Shown: positions 19,901 through 33,849 of the stretch, in pieces
Layout of the letters: each line of letters opens with the position of its first letter
Numbering within the stretch: position 1 is the stretch's first letter
Origin: Heterohyrax brucei
Taxonomy: Eukaryota > Chordata > Mammalia > Hyracoidea > Procaviidae
Length of the DNA stretch: 64,000 nucleotides
Direction of reading: 5' to 3'
Assembly: GCA_028571685.1 (NCBI GenBank)
Contig: CM053141.1
Location: 133,638,833-133,702,832, forward strand
Translations under genes and position numbers: made by a program
The notes under the pieces: model-generated
Database searches by the model: none
Seen by the model: the letters and a program-made list of their open reading frames with translations, nothing else
Told to the model about the DNA's origin: nothing

Positions 19901-22900
19901 AAGATTTTGGTCTGTAATTTTCCTTTTTTGTGGTGTCTTCACCTGATCTTGTTGTCAGAGTTATCTGGCTTCATAGAATAAATTTGGGAGTGTTCCATCC
20001 TTCCCTATATGCTGAAACACCTTCAGTAATAGTGGTGTTAACACTTCTATAAAAGTTTGTGGAATTCTCCAGTGAATACATAAGGACCAGGGCTTTCATT
20101 TGGTTGTGAGTTTTTAAATTACCTTTTCAATGTCTTCTTTTGTGATGAGTTTATTTAGTTTTTCTATTTCTGTTTGTATTAGTTTTAGTAGGCAATGTAT
20201 CTCTAGAAATTTGTCCATTTCTTCTGTTTTTTAATTTATTACAGTACGATTTTTCATAACATTCCCTTATGATTCTTTTAATTTCAGTTGAGTCTGTTAT
20301 GATATCACCCATCTCATTTTTTATTCAAGTTATTTGCATTCTTTTGTCAATTTGGCCAATGGTTTGTAAATTTTGTTGATCTTGGTCTTGTTAACTCTTT
20401 CAGTCATTTTTCTGTTCTCTAATTCATTTAGTTCTGCTCTCACTTTTATTGTTTGTTTCCATATTGTCCTTGAAGGCTTCTTTTTGCTGCTGTCTTTCTA
20501 TTTATTCAAGCTGTAGGGTTAACATTTTGATGTGGGCCATTCTTTCTTTTGGGATGTGTGCATATCTTGAGGTTAGATTGACCTGTGAGCACTCCTTTTG
20601 CTATGTCCTTTAAATTCTGGTAGGATGTGTTTTCATTCTCATTTGATTCTATGAATTTCTTTATTCCTTCCTTGATTTCTTCTATAACCCCCTTGTTTAT
20701 GAGCAAGGCATTGTTCACTTTCCATGTGTTTGATTTTCTTTCCTTCTTTCTCTGCTACTGATTTCTATTTCTATGGCTTTATGGTCTGAAAAGATACTTT
20801 GTAATACTGCAATACTTTGAATTTTGTTACAGATTGCTTTGTGGCCTACTATGCGGTCAATTCTGGAGAATGTTTTGGGTGCATTAGAAAAGAAAGTATA
20901 CTTGGCTGCTGTTGGGAAGAGTGTTCTGTATGTGATTATGAGGTTAAGTTGGCTGATTGTGGCATTTAGATCTTCTGTATGTCTGTTCATCTTTTTTCTA
21001 GGTGTTCTGTCCTTCACTGAAAGTGGTGCATTGAACTCTCCTAGTATTATTATAGAGTGTCTATTTCTATTTTCAGTGCAATTAGTGTTTGTTTCATGTA
21101 TTTTCAAGCCCTATCATTGGGTATATAGATATTTAACATGGTTACATCCTTTTGTAGTGTTGATCCTTTAATCATTATATATGGTCCTTCTTTATCCAAC
21201 ATGATAGACTTGACTTTAAAGTCTGTTTTATCAGACATTAATATTGCCACTTCTGCTCTTTTTTGAATGTTTGTTAGCTTGATACATTGTTTCCCATCCT
21301 TTGAGTTTTAGTTTGTTCATGTCTTTGAGCCTAAGGTGTGTCTCCTGATGGCAGCATATAGATGAGCCATGTTTTGGTTATCCACTCTGCCACTCTCTGT
21401 CTCTTTACTGGTGTATTTAAGCCATTTACACTCAGCATGATTATTGATATATATGAGTTTAGTGTTGTCATTTTCATGTCTTTTTTTTGTGCATTGTAGA
21501 CAGTTGCTTTTTTCTGTTCAATTTTATGTGTTGAGTCTTTTTTCTGTATATGTTTTCTTTTCATGTTTTTCTATGTTGGTGGCTTTGTGTTAGCTGAGAC
21601 TTCAGGCTTTTCTTATTTTTTATTTTGATGCTTAGAGCTGATAGTTTTCTTTGTGGCTACCTTAATATCTACCCATATTTTTTCTAAATTTTAAGCAGTC
21701 CTTAATCTCTTTGTATCATCTTGACTTCTTTTCCATGTGAAAGATCTATGACTAGATTTTCCTTTAAGTTCCTCTTTTTTTGTTATAATGTTTGCATAAT
21801 GACATCTCTGTTTCCCTATCTGATTTATTTTGTGATTCCTCCTGTTTAGTTTGATATCCAGTTGCTCTGTTCTGTGTTCTAGTGCTGGTTGTTAACTGGT
21901 GGTATTGTTTTCCTAACCAAAGGATTTCCTTTATTATTTCTTGTAGTTTAAGTTTGGTTTTCACAAACTCCCTAACTTTCTGTTTATCCGGTATCTTAGT
22001 CATCCAGTACTGCTCTAACACAAATATGACAAAGTGGATGTCTTTAACAAAAAAAAAAAAAGTTTATTCTTACACAGTCCAGGAGGCTGTAAGTTGAAAT
22101 TCAGGGTGTCCACTCCACGTGAAGGCTTTCCCTCTTTGTCAGTGTGGGAGGAAGCTCCTCGTGTTGCAGTAATCTTTTGGCAGGTTGCATCTTGGCACAA
22201 GAACCTCTGGTCTGAAGGACACACTCCAATCCTGGCACTGCTTTCTTGATGGTATGAGATTCCCTACTCTCTGCTTGCTTCCCTTTCTTTTTATCTCTTG
22301 TATGATAAAAGGATAAAAGGTGGTGCAAGCCACACTCTGAGGAAACTCTTTACACTGCAGCAGGGAGGTGGCCTTAGGAAGAGTTTTACGGTCCCACCAT
22401 AATGCTCTCTAACATATCCACTCTATTAACCACAGCCAGAGATTAGGGTTTACAGTGTAAGAAAACCACAAAATGGAGGACAATCACAAAATAGTGGGAA
22501 TGATGGCCCAGACAAATGGCTACACACATTTTGGGAGGGCACAGTCAATCCATGACATAGAGAAATGTTCTAATTTCACCATGATACTTGAGACACAGTT
22601 TTGCTGGATATATAATTATTGGCTTGCAACTATGTTCCTTCAAGTGCTTGTATATGTCATCCCATTGCCTTCTTGCCTACATGGTTTCTGCCAAGTTGGT
22701 CTGAGCTTAGTCATAATACTCTCTTTTGTAGGTTATTTTTTATTTTTCCCTAGACAGTTAAAATTGTCTCTTTATCTTTAGTTTTGGCAAGTTTGATAAT
22801 AATATGTCTTGATGTTTTTCTTTTGGAATCTACCTTATATCAAGTTCCATGATCATCTTGAATATTTTCTTGTACTTCATGATACCAGGATGTTTTCTGG

Positions 22901-24403
22901 CAGCAAATCTTGAGCAATTCTCTATGTTTTCTGTTATTTTCCACCCCTTCTGGTACTCCAATAACTTATAGATTATTATTTTTGATAGAGTCCCACATAA
23001 TTCTTAGTGTTTCTTGATTCTTTTAAATTCCTTTATCTGATTATTTCCTCAAATATGTTGCTGTCACATGTTTTATCTTCAGTCTCACTAATTAAGCCTT
23101 CCATTGCCTCAATTCTGTTCCTTTGGCTTTGTATTGAGTTGCCTAGTTCAGTCATTGTATTGTTGATCTTCTGCATTTCTGTTTGGTATCTCTCTATGCT
23201 TTCTCACGGCATATTCAGTTTGTCCTTACGCTCCATTGCATTTTGCCTTATCTGCTTCCTGATCTCCTGAAGAGCTCGAAATAGTAACCTTTTGTATTCT
23301 ACCTCTTACAATTCCAGGAAGTTCTCTTTCTCTAGAAAACTTGAATCCCTGTTTGGGGAGCTTTCTGAAGCCATTGTGTTTTGTCTCTTTAAGTGACTGT
23401 TGTCTCCAAACCATTATTAAGTTGCCAAATTTATTTATTTTATGTTTGTTTACTGTGTTGTAGCTTCTTGTTTTGTCTTGTTTTAAAATGTCCAAATAGC
23501 CTGATCATGTTTGTTACTTGGATTATTGGTACATTTGAAGCTCTAACGTCCTGTCACCATATGGTTAGAGCAGTTGCTACACATGTGAACCCAGGAGTCC
23601 ATTTACTCTTTTCATAAGGATTCCACTCAGGTGTCCAAGTAGTCGGGAGCTAAGCGTGTAGTGGAGGCTCTTACGTACTGTCATAGATGGATCGGGTTGA
23701 TAGGTGGAGGCACAGACATCTGATACAGCCACAGAGAAAGGCAGGGGGCTAACATCCATCTCTGAGTGTCTGTGAGGATATCCTACCTCCTTATGTCTGA
23801 ATGTAGGTGAAGGAAGACTTTTCACCCTGAATGTACAGCTGAGGGGGTGCAGATTTTTTTTTATTTCCCCCTCCCTCCTGTTTGTTAAACTTTTCCCTCT
23901 CCAACTCTTGGAGAATAGCTTAGAGTAGGCTTAAGGAGTTCTACTACAGTCTCCATTAATGGCATCAGACTCAAGAGCCTGACACAGTTGAGAGAAAGGA
24001 GAGGGAAGTACTGGGAGAAGGGAGAAAAGTATATCCTGAGGGGTATACTTTTAGACCGTGCACAGCAGATTATATGCCAAGACTTAGCTTTTGACAGTCT
24101 GATGCTGTTCTTCACTGATTCTGGAGGCATAAGTGGATTCTCCAGGGAGCTTCTTTGATTGGCAAGGATGCCCTCCAACCACCACACTCAGCTCACCACA
24201 CTGGCAGCAGCCATTTCCCAGTAGGTCAGTTGTGGCAAGTCCTACTTTCTATTCCCCATTGTTCAGTCCAATATCTCAACTTTCCCTTTTACACCCTGGG
24301 CTCCAAGGATGTCATATGTGGTAGATTCATTTGTTCTTTGGGGTCTTTCTTGTCACAGGGGTCAGAGGAAGCATCTGACTACTCTGCCATTTTGTCCCAG
24401 CAT
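16962..24403 (-). mobile_element. Near full-length L1, degenerate
   Basis: From 3' to 5' it reads: reversed 3' UTR (16962-17950), ORF2 (about 17950-21500), ORF1 and 5' UTR to 24403. The 5' end is GGGACAAAATGGCAGAG in reverse. A MaLR LTR splits it at 21992-22557. Without that LTR it is about 6.9 kb, the same as the L1 at 28885-43343. Reading frames are broken throughout; the longest remnants are 90-130 codons (for example 20715-21107, endonuclease region). Confidence 0.85.
21992..22557 (-). mobile_element. MaLR-type LTR inserted in the L1
   Basis: In reverse complement it runs from TGTCATGGATTGACTGTG to the CTGGATGACTAAGATA end. It holds an A-run near 22050. L1 sequence resumes on both sides. 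Confidence 0.8.
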
Positions 24404-24620
24404 GAATTGATGCCATTAAATTATGGTTTGGTCAAAGAACATTGGATATACCATAGACTGCAGGAAGAAAGGACAAATCTGTCTTGAAAGAAGTACAGCC
24501 ATTACTCACTAGAGGTAAGGGTGGCATGTTAGAAGAGATCAGTCCCTGGAGAAGGACATCAGGTTTGGTAAAGTGGAGGGTCAGCAAAAAAGAGTTAAGA
24601 AGACTAATTTCTAAAATGAG
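24404..24620 (+). mobile_element. RTE LINE fragment (3' region)
   Basis: ATGGTTTGGTCAAAGAACATTG and AGATCAGTCCCTGGAGAAGG match the 3' coding region of the other RTE copies. It abuts the L1 5' end. Confidence 0.8.
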
Positions 24621-25609
24621 CACTTAAAATGTGAGAAATCAGAGTTTCCTTTCCCACACAGTGTTTTCACAATACATGAAATAAACCCTTAATGTCCATA
24701 AAAGCTTCCTCTTAGGAAATGTCTGGAAATACTTCAAACAAAATACTAGCATTTAACTATTTCTTTTCCTAAGAAATAAAATATTTTAACAGATTCATTT
24801 AGGAAATATCATATGTTGTAGGTGATACATTAGAGGAGAAGTGAAAAAATCCATCCTCATACCCAGATGTGGCTGGGAATTCTTTCTGGAGTTGTAGACA
24901 ATTACTGTGTATATTTTTAACCATGATTTTAGATGACCTTATAGCATTGGGAATTGCACCATTTTATAGCCCAGAAGTGATTATATAAAATTGTGTTAAG
25001 GTGATTATAATAAGAACTACATAGGCAGTAATGTTTGCTGCTTTGCAAAACATTTAGCCCAGGAGACCCTTTAAAGCTGAATGGAATGAAAAATGCTGGT
25101 GGTCATATTACACCTGCTACTCAAGTAAAAGTTAGCTCATTGGCAGCCACCACCTAGCACTATTTTCTTTGACTCTTATGTCTCATTTACCACTTGACAC
25201 GAGAGTAGATATTTATATCCTTGAAGAATATAAAACTGATTAGTTACTTAGTATCACATTCTAAACCTTTTCCCACTGTACCTGTATGTCATTTTAATTT
25301 AAAATTTTCTTATTTGAAGACAGTGATTCTTGATTCATTTAGGAACATCAGTGAAGGTGACATAAAAACAAAAATAAATTAATAATTTTAAAGTGACTCT
25401 TCAGACTAATATTAAAGTAAATTTATTTTAGTAGGAAATTTGTCTCTTAATGCATAAAAACCTTTGAGTTTTTAAGCATTTTTCAATATTGAAATAATTA
25501 GGTCTTTGTAATTTTTCTATACTTGTCATTAAGAAACTCATAAAAAGGACATTTATCATGTTTTTCCTTATACAAAGAGTATTTCCATGACTCCATACAG
25601 TTGATATGG
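24621..25609. other. No gene or recognised repeat
   Basis: About 1 kb of AT-rich sequence with no supported frame. It is probably unique or very old repeat sequence. Confidence 0.45.
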
Positions 25610-27112
25610 AAGAATTGATGAAGTAAAAGGGATGAATAGAAGATATCAAAGGGCAGCTTGAGAAGCTGAAGTATTATAATAAAACCTGCAAAGACCTAGA
25701 GTTAAAAAAAGCCAAAAGGGGAAGAACCAGCTCAGCATTTCTCAAGCTGAAAGATTTGAAGAAAAAACTCAAGCCTTAAGTTCAACACTGAAGGATTCTA
25801 CATGCAGTAGTTAAAGGGATCAATTGTTAGCTGGAAGGCTGGTGATTCAAATCTACTAGCAGCTTTGGCTCTGCAGGAGAAAAATGTGGAAGTCTACTTC
25901 CATAGAGATTTATAGGCTTGGAAACTCTATGGGGTTGCTATGTGTTAGAATTGACTTAATGGTGATGGGATTTTTCTTATGGGCAAACTATTGAATGTCA
26001 CAGGAAGAATCACAAGAAGGTGGAAGGAATAAGCCTAGTCACTGTTTCAAAAAGAATTGTCTGACATTCAACCATTTCAGGTGGTAGCATCTAATCAAGA
26101 ACCAATGGTACTGAAGGAAAAAGTCCACACTGTGCTAGGAAGCATTAGTAAAACACAAAGCTTTGGGAATTGACAGAATACCAACTGAGATGCTTCAACA
26201 AATGGATGTAACACTGGAAGCACTCAGTCCTCTATTCCAAGAAATTTGGAAGACAGCTACTTGGCCAACAAACTGGAAGAGACTCATATTTGTGCCTATT
26301 TCCCCCCCCCCAAAAAGATCCAGTGGAATGTGGAAATGATCAAACAATATCATTAACATTACATGCAAGCAAAATTGTTGAGGATAACTCAAAACTGGCT
26401 GCCAGAAATTCAAGTTGGATTCAGCAGAGGGCATGGAACAAGGGATATTATTGCTGATACCCAGTAGATCCTGGATAAATGCATAAATACCAGAGAGATG
26501 TTGACTTGTGTATTGTGGACTACACAAAGTCTCTCCACTATGTTAATCATAACAAATTATGTGTAACCCTGAAAAGAATGGGAATTCTGGAATACTTAAT
26601 TGTGCTCATGCAGAACCTGTACACAGACTAAGAAAGTAATTCAAACAGAACAAGAGGATACGGCATGGTTTAAAATCAGGAAAGGAGTGCATCAGGGGTG
26701 TATCCTTTCAATGTATTTATTCAATCTGTATGCTGAATAAACAAAAAATCTGGTCTACAGGAAGAGGAAAATAGCATCAAGATTGGAGAAAATCTTGTTA
26801 ATAACCTGCAATATGCAGATGAAACAACTTTGCTTGCTAAAAATGAAGAGGACTTGAAGCACATACTGCTGAAGATCAAAGACTACAGTCTTCAGTGTGG
26901 ATTACACCTTAATATAAAGAAAACAAAAATCCTTACAGCTGGACCAATAAACAGCAGTATGATAAATGGAAGGTAATTAAAGTTGTGGAAGACTTCATTT
27001 TACTCAAAGTCACCACAATCAATGTCCATGGAAGTAGCAGTCAAGAAGTCAAACATATCATACTGAACAAATTTACTGCAAGAGGCCACTTTAAGATGTT
27101 AAAAAGCAACTA
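25610..27112 (+). mobile_element. RTE LINE (endonuclease linker and RT region), with a SINE inside
   Basis: Includes the RT stretch AATATGCAGATGAAACAACT (the YADD-type motif region, about 26812). It is interrupted by a SINE at 25799-25985 and has stops in all frames. Confidence 0.8.
25799..25985 (+). mobile_element. AfroSINE inside RTE
   Basis: ATGCAGTAGTTAAAGG head remnant, TTCAAATCTACTAGCAGC and an ATGTGTTAGAATTGAC tail. RTE sequence continues on both sides. Confidence 0.75.
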
Positions 27113-27606
27113 ATGGTGCCCAGCTACCACTATTAATCATTCTGATCAGGGCCACAATAGATGAACCCTAATACAATGGGAGAAAAGTACTGAACAGAAT
27201 CCAAATTCTTAAAAAGTCCACACTTGTTGGACCAGTTGAGACTCAGACTCCCTGAGACAACTGCCTAGAATACTCTTTAAGTCTTGAACATAAACTATCC
27301 CCAGAGATCATCTTTTAGTGAAAGAATAGAGCAACACATAAAATAAAAGATATTATCCAGCGGTACAGTGATCTAACAACAACGACAAATAAAAAGTCTT
27401 CATGAGACCAAAAAGTCAATAATTACTCTAAAGCAAAGATGAGAACAGGGCAGGGAAGCAGGAAAAACAGAACCCAATGAAAGAGTATTGACTCGCTGTG
27501 AAAAATTTAATTAATGCATGCAACTGAACAAATTGTACAGAAATTGTGAAACAGGAATCTAATTTAATGGTAAACTTTCACCAAATATAATTTTTTTTTT
27601 TTAGAA
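27113..27606 (+). mobile_element. L1 3' UTR fragment
   Basis: Resembles the end of an L1 3' UTR (AACTTTCACCAAATATAAT just before an A/T run). 5' truncated. The family assignment is from general resemblance. Confidence 0.5.
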
Positions 27607-27611
27607 TAAAG

Positions 27612-27835
27612 AAGAAGTTGCACTAGCTTTAGAATCAGGCAGGCCTGGTTTTTAATCCTGGCTCTGACCTCACTAGCTTCAGGCCCAAGAGCATGCAATG
27701 GAAGCTCTTTGAGTCTCAGTTTCCCCATAAGCAAAGAGAAACTGAACGTATCTGTTTCATAGAGTTGTGACAATTCAATAAGATACTATATGTAAAGCTA
27801 GACTTAGCATAGCTGCAGGTGCAATAATTTTTCTA
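27612..27835 (+). repeat. MIR (ancient tRNA SINE)
   Basis: Core motifs of MIR: AATCCTGGCTCTGACCTCACT, GAGTCTCAGTTTCCCCATAAG and TAGAGTTGTGACAATTCAATAAG. This family is shared by all mammals. Confidence 0.85.
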
Positions 27836-27875
27836 AAATGTTAGTTTTTGTCCAGATGTTTATATATATATATCT

Positions 27876-28032
27876 GGAAACCCTGGTTGCAAAGTGGTTA
27901 AGGGCTATGACTGCTAATCAAAAGGTCAGCAGTTCAAATCTACCAGGACCTCCTTGGAAACTCTATGGGGCAGTTCCACTGTATCTATAGGGTTGCTGTG
28001 AGTTGGAATTGACAGCCGTGGGTTTGGATTTT
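27876..28032 (+). mobile_element. AfroSINE
   Basis: GGAAACCCTGGTTGCAAAGTGG head, GTTCAAATCTACCAGG box B and a GGTTGCTGTGAGTTGG tail. TA and CA microsatellites lie on either side. Confidence 0.9.
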
Positions 28033-28072
28033 TTTTTTTTTTGGTTTACATATATATACACACACACAATTA

Positions 28073-28232
28073 TGAAAACCCTGGTGTCATAGTGGTTAAG
28101 AGCCTCAGCTGCTAACCAAGCAGTTTGAATCCACCAGGTGCTCCTTGCAAACTTAGTGGGGCAGTTCTACCCCATGCTAGAGGGTCACTATGAGTTGGCA
28201 TCAACTTGATGGCAACAGGTTTGGGTTTTTTG
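28073..28232 (+). mobile_element. AfroSINE
   Basis: GAAAACCCTGGTGTCATAGTGG head and a CACTATGAGTTGGCATC tail. Confidence 0.9.
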
Positions 28233-28479
28233 TTGTTGTTTTATACACAATCACAACTGCATCACTCCCTGTACCAACTCAGAATAGTAACCAGAGAAGC
28301 ACTGAAAAAAAGTGCCTCAGTTTGGATAACATGACTCACCTTCTTTGAAAAGCGTTGTGGAAGCTTGGATCAGGAAGAGACCTTAGACGTTGTCTAGTTC
28401 AATCTCATTGCTTAGATTCCTTCTAGAACATTCTCCTGTTTACATGCCTCTCATAAAGGGTGGCTCAGTATTTCTTCCA

Positions 28480-28835
28480 CCACCCGTTTGTCAGTTTGTT
28501 GTAATGTGGTGGCTTTCACGTAGTTGTGATGCTAAAAGCCATGTCACCAGTATGTCAACCAGCAGGTTCACTTATGGTGAATAGATTTCAGCTAAGACAG
28601 AATAGGAAAATAAGTATTGTGATCTACTTCTGAAAATTAGCCAATGGAAGCCCTATGGAGCACAAAAGAACATTGCCTGATACAGTGATGGAAGATTTAC
28701 CACCTAATTTAGAAAGTAGTGAAAGATACATAGTAGACCACGGAGATGCCACAGGATGGGCAACCTTTCTTTCTATTGTATGTGGTTTCACCATTAGTGA
28801 AACCAACAGATGACTGAAAGCAAGTAAAAATAACA
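28480..28835 (+). mobile_element. RTE LINE 5' end fragment
   Basis: TCAGTTTGTTGTAATGTGGTG begins the RTE 5' region, as at 29931 and 46462. 3' truncated. Confidence 0.75.
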
Positions 28836-29944
28836 ACATTTTCTTGTTTGTTCCATTTTCAAATGGTTATTAATCTGATCTGTTTTTTAAAAAAATATTT
28901 TACTGTGCTTTAATTGAAAGTTTAAAATCTAACTTAATTTGTGATACAAAAACTTACACACACACAACTATGTATCTAGCTTTCTCCCCACCCTGTGACA
29001 GCACATGCCTTCTTTCCACCCTGTATGTCCCTTGCCCATTCAACTGGCTGCATTCCCCCGTTCCCTCTCATCTTACCTCTAGACAGGAACTGTCTGGTTA
29101 GCCTCATGTATCTAGTTAAGCCAAGAAGCACATGCTTTAGCAGTACCATTTTATGTCTTATACTCCAGTCCAATCTTTGTCTGAAGAACTGGTTTCAATA
29201 CTAGTTGCAGTTCTGGGCTAACAAAGAGTTACAGGGGGCATATCCTCCAGTTTGCAGACCATCAAGTCTAGCCTTTATAAATTAGAGTTCAAGTTCTGCA
29301 ACCTCATCTTTCTCCCCCTACATCAAGAATGCTATGTTGTGTTCCCTGTCAGGCAGTCACTAGTGGTGGCTAGGCACCATCTAGTTCGTATGGTCTCATG
29401 CTAATGTAGTCTGTGGATTATATGGCCCTTTCTGTCTCTTGGGATCATATTTTCCTTATGTCTTTGATGTCCTTCATTCTTCTCTGCTCTTGGTGTGTAG
29501 CGACCAATTGGTGCTACATAAGATGACTACTTGACAACTTTTAAGACCTTAGATGCCACTCACCAAAGTGGGTTGTAGAATATATTCTTAATAAATTTTG
29601 TTTTGTCAGTTGACCTAGAAGTCCCCTGAAACCATGGTCCCCAGACCACTACCTCTATTACTCTGTCCTTCGAAGTATGTTGGGTTGCACTTAGGAAAAT
29701 TCCTAACTTTTGGTTCAGTCCTGTTTTGCCTACTTCTCCTTTAATATGTGATGTCCCTCCTTTCACCTAATGTAATTCTACTGTCCAAATAATGAATACG
29801 CTTCTCCTTCCTCCTCATCCTTATAATCATCAAAGATTGCTTTCTTCTGTGTTTAAATCATTCCTTGAGTCCTTATAAAATAGTGGTTACATACAATATT
29901 TGTCTTTTTGAAACTGATTAATTTCGCTCCCACTTGTCTGTCAG

Positions 29945-30145
29945 TGGAAACCCTGGTGGCATAGTAGGCTAAGTGCTATGTCTGCTAACAAAAGGTCAGC
30001 AGTTCAAATATACCAGGCACTCCTTGAAACTCTATGGGGCAGTTCTACTCTGACCTCTAGGGTCAGTATGAGTCTGACCCCACTCAATGGTAGTGGGTTT
30101 GGGGTTTTTTTTTTCTTGTTTTACTTATTTATTTATTTATTTTTA
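29945..30145 (+). mobile_element. AfroSINE inside the RTE 5' end
   Basis: GGAAACCCTGGTGGCATAG head, box B GTTCAAATATACCAGG, and a tail ending in TTTATTTATTTATTT. The flanks TGTCTGTCAGTGG / TTATCTATCGGTGG resemble a target duplication. Confidence 0.85.
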
Positions 30146-32763
30146 GTTATCTATCGGTGGAGGCCTGCTTGTTGCTGTGATGTTGGAAGCTAAGCCACTG
30201 GTATTTAGGTACCAGTAGGGTAACCCATAGTAGGAAGGTTTCAGCTGAGCTTCCAGATTAAGACAGGCTATAAAGAAGGACCCAGTGGTCTATGTCTGAA
30301 AAGAATTAGCCAGGCAAAACCTTACGCATAGCAGCTGAACATTGTCAGATACAGTGCTGGAAAGTGAGCCCAACAGGCTGGAAGACAGAAGATGACTGGA
30401 GAACGAGCTGCCTCTTCAAAGGAGAGCGGACCTTAATGACACGGATGGAGAAAGACCTCTGGAATCTTCCTTTGCTGATGTAGTACAACTCGAAATGAGA
30501 AAAAACAGCTTCAAACATCCATTAATAATCAGGACATGGAAAGCACGAAGTATGAATCTAGGAAAATTGGAAATCATCAAAAATGAAATGGAATGAATAT
30601 AAAGCAATATCCTAGGCATTAGTGAGCTGAAATGGACCAGTATTGGCCATTTTGAATCCAATAGTCACATGGTCTACTATGCTGGGGACAAAAACTTGAA
30701 GAGGAATGGCGTTGCATTCATCATCAAAAAGAACACTTTAAGATCTGTCCTGAAGTACAATACCATCAGTGATAGGATAATATTCACATGCCTGCAAGGA
30801 AAGCCAGTGAATACGACTATTCAAATTTCTGCACCAACCACCAAGGCCAAAGATGAAGACACTGAAGATTTTTACCAGCTTCTGCAGCCTGAAAGTGATT
30901 GAACATGTAATCAGGATTCATTGATAATTACAGGTGACTGGACTGCAAAAGTTGGAAACAAAGAAGAATGATCAGTAGTTGCAAAATAAGGCCTTGGTGA
31001 CAGAAATAATGCCGGAGATTGCATGATAGAATTTTGCAAGACTAATGACTTCTACACTGCAAATATATTTTTTAACCAAAACAAATATCAACTGTAAGCA
31101 TGGACCTCACCAGATGGAATACACAGGAACCAAATCAATTACATCTGTGGAAAAAGACAATAGAAAAGCTCTATATCAGCCATCAGAACAAGATCAGGTG
31201 CTGAACACAGCACAGAGCAATTGCTCATAAGCAAATTCAAATTGAAACTGAAGAAAATTAGAATAAGCCCACTAGAGCCAAAGTATGGCCTTCAGAATAT
31301 CCCTCCTGGGTTTAAAGACCATCTCAAGAACAGATTAGATGTGCTGGTCACTAGTGACTGAAGACCAGATGAATTGTGGAATGATATCAAAGACATCATC
31401 CATGAAGAGAGCAAGAGGTCATTAAAAGGACAGGAAAGAAAGAAAAAGACCAAATTAGATGTCAGAAAAGACTCTGAAACTTGCTCTGGAACCTCAAGCA
31501 GCTAAAGCAACAGGAAGGAATGGTGAAATAAAAGACCTAAACAGAAGATTTCAAAGAGCAGCTTGAGAAGACAAACTATTATAATGACGTGTGCAAAGAG
31601 CTAGAAATGGAAAACCAGAAATGAAGAACGTGTTCTGGATTTCTCAAGCTCAGAGAACTGAACAAAAAATTCACGTCCCAAGTTGCAATAGTGAAGGATT
31701 CTACAGGGAAACTATTAAATGACTCAGGGAGCATCAAAAGGAGATGGAAGAAATACATGGAGTCATCATACCAGAAAGAACAGGTCAGCATCCAGCCATT
31801 TGAAGAGGTAGCGTATGACTAGGAACCAATGGTACTGAAAGAATAAGAAGAAGCTGCATTGAAGGCACTTTCAAAAAAAAGGCTTCAGGAATTGATGGAA
31901 TATCAACTGAAATATTTCAGTGAACAGATGCAGTGCTGAAAGTGCTCACTCATCTATGCCAAAAAACTTAGAGAACAGCTACCTGGCCAACTGACTAGAA
32001 GAGATCCACGTTCATGCCCATTCCAAAGAAAGGTGATCCAACAGAATGCAGAAATTACTGAACAATATCATTAATATCACATACAAGTAAAATTTTGCTC
32101 AAGATCATTCAAAAGCGACGGCAACAGTATACTGACGAGGAACTGCCAGAAATACAAGCTGAATTAGAAGAGGACATGGAACCAGGGACATCATTGCTGG
32201 TGTCAGATGGATCTTGGCTGAAAGTAGAGAATATCAGAAAAATGTTTACATGTGTTTCATTGATTATGCGAAGGCATTTGACTATGTAGATCATAATAAA
32301 TTATGGCTAACATTGTGGAGAATGGGAATTCCAGAACACCTAATTGTGCTCTTAAGGAGTCTATATATGGGTCAAGAGGCAGTCATGCAAACAGAACAAG
32401 GGCACACTTTATGGTTTAAAATGAGGAAAGGTATGCATCAGGACTCTATCCTTTTACTGTACCTTTTCAATGTATAGGCTGAGCAAATAAACTGAGAAAC
32501 TGAGTTCTGCAAAGAAGAATGAGGCATTAGGATTGGAGGATGACTTATTAACAACCTGTGTTATGCAGACAACACCACCTTTCTTGCTGAAGTGAAGATT
32601 TGAAACACTGATGAAGATCAAGGACCACAACCTTCAGTCTGTACTGCACCTCAACATCAAGAAAACAAAATTCCTCACCACTGGACCAGTAAGCAACATT
32701 GTCATACATACAGAAAGGATTGAAGTTCTCAAAGATTTCATTTTTCTTGGGTCCACAATTGTT

Positions 32764-32825
32764 TCAGTCAGCTAGTGCTGCTCTAACAGAAATACCACAG
32801 AGTGGATGGCTTTAATAAAGGAATT
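32764..32825 (-). repeat. MaLR LTR end fragment inside RTE
   Basis: TGTTTCAGTCAGCTAGTGCTG...GGCTTTAATAAAG is the reversed 3' end of the MaLR LTRs seen elsewhere in this window. RTE sequence lies on both sides. Confidence 0.65.
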
Positions 32826-33849
32826 ATGGTGTTGGAGAAGAATGTTGAATGTAAATACCATGGGCTGCCAAAAGAACAAACAGATCTGTTCTGGACGAAG
32901 TATAACCAGAGTGCTCCATGGAAGGAAAGATGGCAAGACTGCATCTTACATACTTTGGATGTATCATCAGGAAAGATCAGTCCCTGGAGAAGGATATCAT
33001 GCTTGGTAGAGTGGAGGGTCAGCAAAAAGAGGTAGACCCTTGACAAGATGGATTGACACAGTGGCCACAACAACAGGCTTAAGTATAAAAACAATTGTGG
33101 ACATGGTGCAAGACCGGGCAGCATTTCATTTTGTTATTGATAGAATTGCTATGAGTCAGAACTAACTCAATTGTATCTAGCAACAACAATTTCATTCAGC
33201 ATAATACCTTCCTGATTCTTCCAAGTTATGAAACATAACTTGCACTTTATCCTTTATCTTTGTGTAGCATTCCATTGTGTGACAATACCAGTTTGATAAT
33301 CCATTCATCAGTTGATGGGCACCTAGGTTGAGTTCATCTTTTTGCTACTCTAGACAGTGCTGCCGTAAATATTGGTGTGTATGTATCTATTCATGTGATA
33401 GCCCTTATTTCTCTAGGATATATTCCACGTGGATTGTTGATCATGTATTTCCATTTCTAGCTTTTTAAGAAAGCACCAAGTTGATTTCCAAAGTGGTTGT
33501 ATCATTTTACATTCCTACCATTAGTGCATAAGTGTTCTAGTCTCTCCGCAGCCTCTCCAACACTTATTATTTTGTGGTTTTTGGACTAATGCCAGCCTTG
33601 TTGGGGTGAGATGGTGTGTAGTTTTGATCTGGATTTCTCCAATAGCTAATGATAGCGAGCATTTCTTCATGTGTCTGTTAGCCACCTGAATGTCTTCTTC
33701 AGTGAAGTTGTATTCATATCCTTTGCCCATTTTTTAATTGGATTATTAGTCTGTCTTGTTGAGGTTTTGTAATATATTGGAGATTATGGAGGTAAAATAC
33801 CAGATTGGTCATAGCCAAATTTTTTTCACCAGTCTATATATTGTATTTT

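Larger units (their letters stand above)
29931..33186 (+). mobile_element. Near full-length RTE LINE inserted in the L1
   Basis: Starts ACTTGTCTGTCAGT and ends at a TATGAGTCAGAACTAACTC...CAACAACAA tail. The flanks AATTTCGCTC / AATTTCATTC look like its target duplication. The endonuclease region is at 30540-31000 and RT at 32100-32600. Frames are broken (remnants 30669-30902 and 32214-32477). About 70 bases of MaLR replace RTE sequence at 32764-32825. Confidence 0.8.

Noticed and set aside
27876..28232. tRNA-like sequences with box A and box B
   Set aside because: They are heads of SINEs with SINE bodies and tails attached, not tRNA genes.
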